Source of the DNA: Torreya grandis
Lineage: Eukaryota; Streptophyta; Pinopsida; Cupressales; Taxaceae
Assembly (NCBI GenBank): GCA_037957365.1
Contig: JARHVA010000158.1
Span: 3,145,001 to 3,209,000 of the forward strand
DNA length: 64,000 nt
Direction: 5' to 3'
Positions within the stretch are counted from its first letter, which is position 1. Each line of letters begins with the position of its first letter. The position numbers and the translations under genes are program-made. This document shows, piece after piece, positions 59,420 through 64,000 of the stretch. Below the pieces are notes generated by a model that saw nothing but the letters and a program-made list of their open reading frames with translations, made no database searches and was not told the origin of the DNA.

Positions 59420-60460
59420 TTGTTGGACTTTGGGTTAAATCTAAAAGGTAAATTTAAAGGTTATTATTTCAAACTATATGTCCCTTTTCACCATAAAAGG
59501 TGTATCTATATTTTATTAGTAAATGGCTTGCATGAGATCTTTTTATCTGAATATCATAGAGATCCTTATCAAGCACACCCTAGAGTTAAGAAGAAGCATG
59601 TTGCATTAAGGAAATTATATCATTAAGTTGGTTTAAGACATGATATTTCTTATTTTATAACTCATTTCCTATAATTACAAATGGTTAAGGCCTATAATCA
59701 ACATCTAGTAGGATTTTTATATCCTCATGATATTATAGAATGGAAATGGGATACTATCTCCACGAATTTCATTGTAGGTTTTCCTACCTCATCATGATGA
59801 AGTTATGGTCACCATGGGTAAGTTGACCAAATTAGCTCAATTTTATGCCGGGGTCTTTTGAGATGACATTTTTAGATTGCATAAGATTCCCCATAAGTTT
59901 ATTTCAGATAGAGATCCAATGTTTGATTCTCACTTATAGACTTCTTTGTAGAAAACATTGGGCATGAAACTAAATTTTAGTACTTCCTACCATCCTGAGA
60001 CTGATAGATAGACTAAGAGAGTTAATTAGGTAATTGAAGACATGATTCACATGTAGTTTATGGACTAGTAATCCCATTGAGAGAACTATAAATATCTTGT
60101 TGAATATGCTTACAATAATAACTATCATAATTCATTAAGATGAAACATTTCTAGTCTTTTTATGTCCATGCCTATATAATCCCACTGAGTTTAGATAGAA
60201 TTGGGGATAGATCTATAATTAGCATGTTTTAATACATGGAATTATAAATGGTTAAGATCTGGAAACACCTTAGGAAAATTAGGGATCACCAAAAGAAGTA
60301 TGTTGATGTAAAGAGGATTGATCAAATTTTTAGTGTTGGTGATAAAGTATTTTTGAGGGTGAGACCCAACAAGAGCCCTATCCATTATGAAAAATGTTCA
60401 AAGTTATCACCTAATTTTATTGGGCCATTCAAGATATTATAGACCATTGGCCCTATAACT
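59420..60460 (+). pseudogene. Integrase remnant, chromovirus F
   Basis: The HHCC domain reads HEIFLSEYHRDPYQAHPRVK then VALRKLYH (59,530-59,626), with the C-x2-C pair lost. WKWDTISTNFIVGFP has Asn for the first catalytic Asp. HKFISDRDPMF-like (59,895-59,925) and TSYHPETDR (59,985) give the rest of the core, with frameshifts. The C-terminal part RIDQIFSVGDKVFLRVRPNK, KLSPNFIGPFKIL (open 60,248-60,442) is the GPF/Y module of chromoviruses. Confidence 0.8.
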
Positions 60461-60739
60461 TATTGACTAGCCTTTCCATTCACCCTATCTCATGTTCATA
60501 ATGTATTTAATGTTTCATTTTTGCATCAGTATGTAGCTAACATTACTCATGCTTTGGATTGGATAACAATTTCAGTTGAGACAAATAGATCTATAATTTT
60601 GGATCCCATCAATATTATAGCACACATGATGCTATCCCTTTAAGGTAGATACTTGGATTAGGTCAAGGTCCAATGGGACAAATATGATGAATTTGTAGCT
60701 ACACCTTTGAGGGTTCAGTATACTCACCTATTTCAATGA
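60461..60739 (+). pseudogene. Post-integrase and chromodomain-like tail, element F
   Basis: LSHVHNVFNVSFLHQYVANI, HALDWITISVE and RSIILDPINI are followed by RYLD, VKVQWDKYDEFVATPL and QYTHLFQ ending with TGA at 60,739. This is the position and rough pattern of the C-terminal chromodomain that targets these elements to heterochromatin. The expected A-T-W-E core is poorly kept (ATPL). Confidence 0.65.
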
Positions 60740-60754
60740 CTTATAGGAGGAAGT

Positions 60755-60773
60755 TTTCATAGGGGGAGGTGGA
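60755..60773 (+). other. Polypurine tract of element F
   Basis: AGGGGGAGGTGGA lies directly before LTR TG at 60,774. It is the plus-strand primer and matches the typical chromovirus context. Confidence 0.8.
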
Positions 60774-61990
60774 TGTAAGGCCCCATTTTATATAGTGCTC
60801 ATATTTGACATTAATGACTATGAGATGATGGTTAATCTAATTTTTATTATGAATTTATGTTGTTAGTCATATCCAACTAATGTGTACAAGGATATTTATG
60901 AAGGCTTGTCATGTGTTGGGTACCATGAAAAATACCTATTATCAATCATGTTTTGATTACTTACTTAAGAAAACATAATGCTTAAATTTAATTTATGTGA
61001 TGTTCAATTATGAATATGATTATGTCTAGGAGATAGATTTACTTAAATAATGTTGGATCATTACTCATAGACTTGTATATTGGCAATTGCATGTGTATAA
61101 AGTTATATGAATATGTTTATGTGAATAATTATATTACTTGGATGATTGGATATTTATTATATTGATTGAGTGCCCAATTGATTAAATTTAGTAGATTTAG
61201 ATATTAGGTTAGAGGAATTTGATGTGTGCATCAAGTGTGTAGGAATAGGGAAGGGGACAATTAAGGAAAGGGACTATGCCAAACATAGTTATATCACTAA
61301 ATAGACTTATCTTAAACCTTTCCTAAACCTATATTAATTAGTTAGTTATTTAAGACACCATTGTCACCTCTTTCTAACTTAGTGCATTGTTGAGGAAGCT
61401 AGCCTTTAATTTTGGTTGGTGAAACTTATTTTCACCTTGCCTTAAGATCTTACAACCTAAGTAGAATAAAGAAAAGAATGCCTAGTGGATGACTGGTAGA
61501 GCTTTCATGGATTGAATAAATATATAATAAGATGGGAATAGGTGAGGGAGTCTAGGAAGAAAACATAAAAACCTATAGATTTTCCATGTACCTTAATTAA
61601 ACATGGAAAAGAACGTCTCATCTAAGGCATGCACTGGTGAGTAGAGGGTGGTTGGTTGAGTCTAAGACGTCTATATGTTGAAGTCAAACACTTTATGTTG
61701 GGATATTTTTTCCATTTTTAAAAGAGTATATAATAAGTAGAAGAGAGAAAAATAAATAGGAGAGAAATAAGTAGGAAGAGCTAGTTAGGAGAGCCGAGTC
61801 TTAGTTAACCAAATGATAATGCTCAAGATATCTTGAAGAACTTGGGTGGGATTTCCATTAACTTGTTTTATAACTTATTTCTTTGAATGAAATTAGTTTT
61901 TTTATCTATTTAAATATTTTTATTTAAGGATAATAAGACCACTTGGTTTATTATGCCTTTCTTATTATCTTCCCATGGTTTTACATTATC
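60774..61990 (+). mobile_element. 3' LTR of chromovirus F (end uncertain)
   Basis: It begins TGTAAGGCCCCATTTTATA, the usual TGTAA-CCCC start of chromovirus LTRs. A TATA-like TATATAATAAGTAG at about 61,727 is a likely promoter. No second copy is in the window, so the 3' end and target duplication cannot be fixed. Confidence 0.6.
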
Positions 61991-62127
61991 TACCATGTAG
62001 TTCTTTGCCTGGTTAAGGGCCTTAGAGAGGTTGTGTTGTTCCTTGATTGACTATTATGTTTAAATTTTTGTTTGAGTGTATAATATTTTTTTGACATAAT
62101 GTGGTGGTTTTTTATGAGTAACATATT

Positions 62128-62268
62128 CATGGTGGAATAATGTCATTATTCCTATGTTGGCATGGTGGTATAATGCTTAACACTACCATGGATGTCATGG
62201 TGGTAGATTGTTAATCCCTTCTATAATAGGCATAATGGTAGATTGTTTGACCCTATTATGACTATTGG
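62128..62268. repeat. 34-bp minisatellite, four units
   Basis: CATGGTGG-A-A-TGTTAATCCCT-like units start at 62,128, 62,161, 62,196 and 62,231 with spacings 33, 35 and 35. Confidence 0.75.
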
Positions 62269-64000
62269 ATGAAATAATTTGAGTGGGGTATCTTATTGAT
62301 ATATAATCAAATGACAATACTTGTTATTCTATAAAAGATTTCCTATTCATTTTAATATATTTATAAATGCTTATCTTCATTTAAAGTTTCATTGAATTTT
62401 TGTTTGAATTGTAATTGGGACAAAGAGTCTCCTTGGGTAAGAATCAAGAATAGTATTTTATGTTGATGCACTATCATACCTTTAGTATAATACCCTTACT
62501 TAAATATCCACCCTTGCCTTTTTCAAGTGATGTAAACATGCTCAAAGCTAGGATTCTTGAGTTCAGGGTGTCTAGAGTAGTATCTTGATGATGACAAAAG
62601 GTTGGGTGGTTAGCCTTCCTTTAAATGGAATACAGTTGCTTGGAGTGAATGAGGACCATTTCTAAAGAATGATTATTATTATACTATTAAATAAATCCTT
62701 ACATTGTGCTTCATTATTATGTATAATATGGATGACATCTCTTGTATTATTAAATATTAATATCATAGCCTACCTACTTGCATTATTATTATGAAAAATA
62801 GTATTTTGTATAATGACTTAGTCATGGGTAAAGACTTATATTATCTTTATATGGATCCTATTTGATCAATTAAGAAATACTTGAATGGTATTTATTATCT
62901 ATGGAGATCCTTGGGAAGGGTTCATTATGTAAAGAAAGGATTTTATCCTATTTGGTTCTTTAATAAATATTGATAGTTTGATTCTCTTACTTAAATTTTT
63001 GGTATGAGAAGCTTATTAAATACGCATTGTGTCTCTCTTTATGATATAAATGTGATGTTATCTAATGAATATAACCTATCTAAATATGATTGGACCTCAA
63101 ATAAATATCTATGATATTGTTATTGGTATTAATAAAATAGCTAGTAAGAATAAATTGAATATTGATGTTATTTTGGTTTGAGGTTACATTTTTTGGAAGG
63201 TTCCTTGAGTCTTAGTAGTCAAATAACTATCTCATAATAACCTTCCCCATTAAAATACCAAATTATAGTGAAAGGAGAAAACTTTAATAAAACTTGGATC
63301 TACTACTATATTATAACAAGGCATGAAACCATTAGGGCAGATTGAGGTCACCTTTGCTAGAATTTTATTTAAAAAACGAAAGAGGAAGTTCTAATTATCT
63401 TTCTTGTATGAGTTATTTTTGATTCATAGAAAATTATTATCATTTGATCCTTCCCCATTAAATGGAATTATATGGTATTGAAATCCATTACTAGTCATAA
63501 TATTAGATTGATACTTTAAGATAGTATCTTGGTATGAACATATCATTTAACCTTTGAGACTCTATGTAAATTAGAGTATACAAGATTAATTCCTTAATTG
63601 AAAAAATAATTGGGAGTATTGGGTTGAGATTGAAAGAGATAATAAGGCTTAATGTCTTCTTGTTTTAATTTGTGAGATATTCATTGGCCTCATTATTATC
63701 TTAGAGGAATTTTATTATATGAAATAAGACTTTGCCTAGATAATCTAGTCAACAATAGTCATCACAGGTATATTATATTGCCTTAGTTAGGTTCTTGATC
63801 ATCAAGTCATCTCTAAAATTTACTTTAGGTTGTGCTTGGGTCAAGTTATGGATCAAACTATTATGGTTTACTTATTATCTCAACCTTTCCTTGACCATTT
63901 TATTTTTATCATTTTTTTCCTTAGCCATAATTTTGAGTTTTCTAATGACTTATTGCCTTAATTGAATAATCATACCCACTGAATCATTTACTTGAATTTT
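62269..64000. other. AT-rich end of window, no gene seen
   Basis: No frame over 60 codons with recognisable content, no repeat with a partner in the window. Confidence 0.5.

Overview
This window looks like nuclear DNA from a land plant with a very large genome, most likely a gymnosperm such as a conifer. The evidence is that almost nothing is protein-coding except decayed LTR retrotransposons of the Ty3/gypsy superfamily (Tat-like elements with a second RNase H domain, and one chromovirus) plus pieces of a Ty1/copia-type LTR. The sequence is AT-rich, the LTRs are long (2-2.7 kb), insertions are nested, and a degenerate plant-type TTTAGGG repeat is present. The species is inferred and not proven. 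No rRNA, tRNA, CRISPR array or bacterial-type gene was seen.

Layout. 1-890: 5' end of a minus-strand gypsy element (gag, primer-binding site), preceded in its own orientation by an LTR starting at 891 and running to about 3.2 kb. That LTR is packed with hairpin-forming repeats. 3.2-3.85 kb: a long minus-strand frame with a single stop, unassigned. 4128-4831: four clean phase-0 exons forming the 3' end of the only convincing host gene, a PPR-like protein. Its upstream exons are not visible. 4.8-8.4 kb: UTR and intergenic DNA with several small tandem duplications. 8.4-10.4 kb: a roughly 200-bp satellite whose monomers alternate between two types, ending in telomere-like repeats. 10.5-15 kb: no recognisable content. 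15-18.6 kb: copia-like LTR with a 0.9-kb internal duplication that doubles its TATA promoter.

18.88-33.25 kb: a 14.4-kb element with two matching 2.7-kb LTRs, a primer-binding site at 21,582 and no pol genes. It has only an anonymous Tyr/Pro-rich and acidic coding remnant, a solo LTR (same family as 891-3200) inserted inside it, and a 3' untranslated tandem array. 33.5-39.0 kb: decayed Tat-like element C (gag, protease, RNase H-like, RT, RNase H, integrase). 39.34-41.88 kb: an LTR with PPT, TATA box and poly(A) signal that also carries an unassigned ORF. 41.9-46.2 kb: element D (gag, protease, RNase H-like, RT) directly behind that LTR and broken inside pol. 46.2-50.1 kb: no recognisable genes. 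50.1-57.3 kb: element E (Q/N-rich leader, gag, protease, G-patch-like segment, RT, RNase H) with no integrase. 57.3-60.74 kb: chromovirus F from its zinc knuckle to its chromodomain-like tail, followed by its PPT and 3' LTR at 60,774. The rest shows no genes.

All retroelement reading frames carry many stops. Many of those in element C fit C-to-T decay of methylated CAG and CGA codons, so none of these elements can be autonomous now. The window is a layered record of insertion and decay around one host gene end. I did not find a clearly new biological system. The most unusual items are the alternating satellite next to telomere-like DNA, the pol-less 14.4-kb element with its unplaced acidic protein, the LTR-embedded ORF, the shared LTR between elements C and D, and the RNase H domain placed before RT in two elements.
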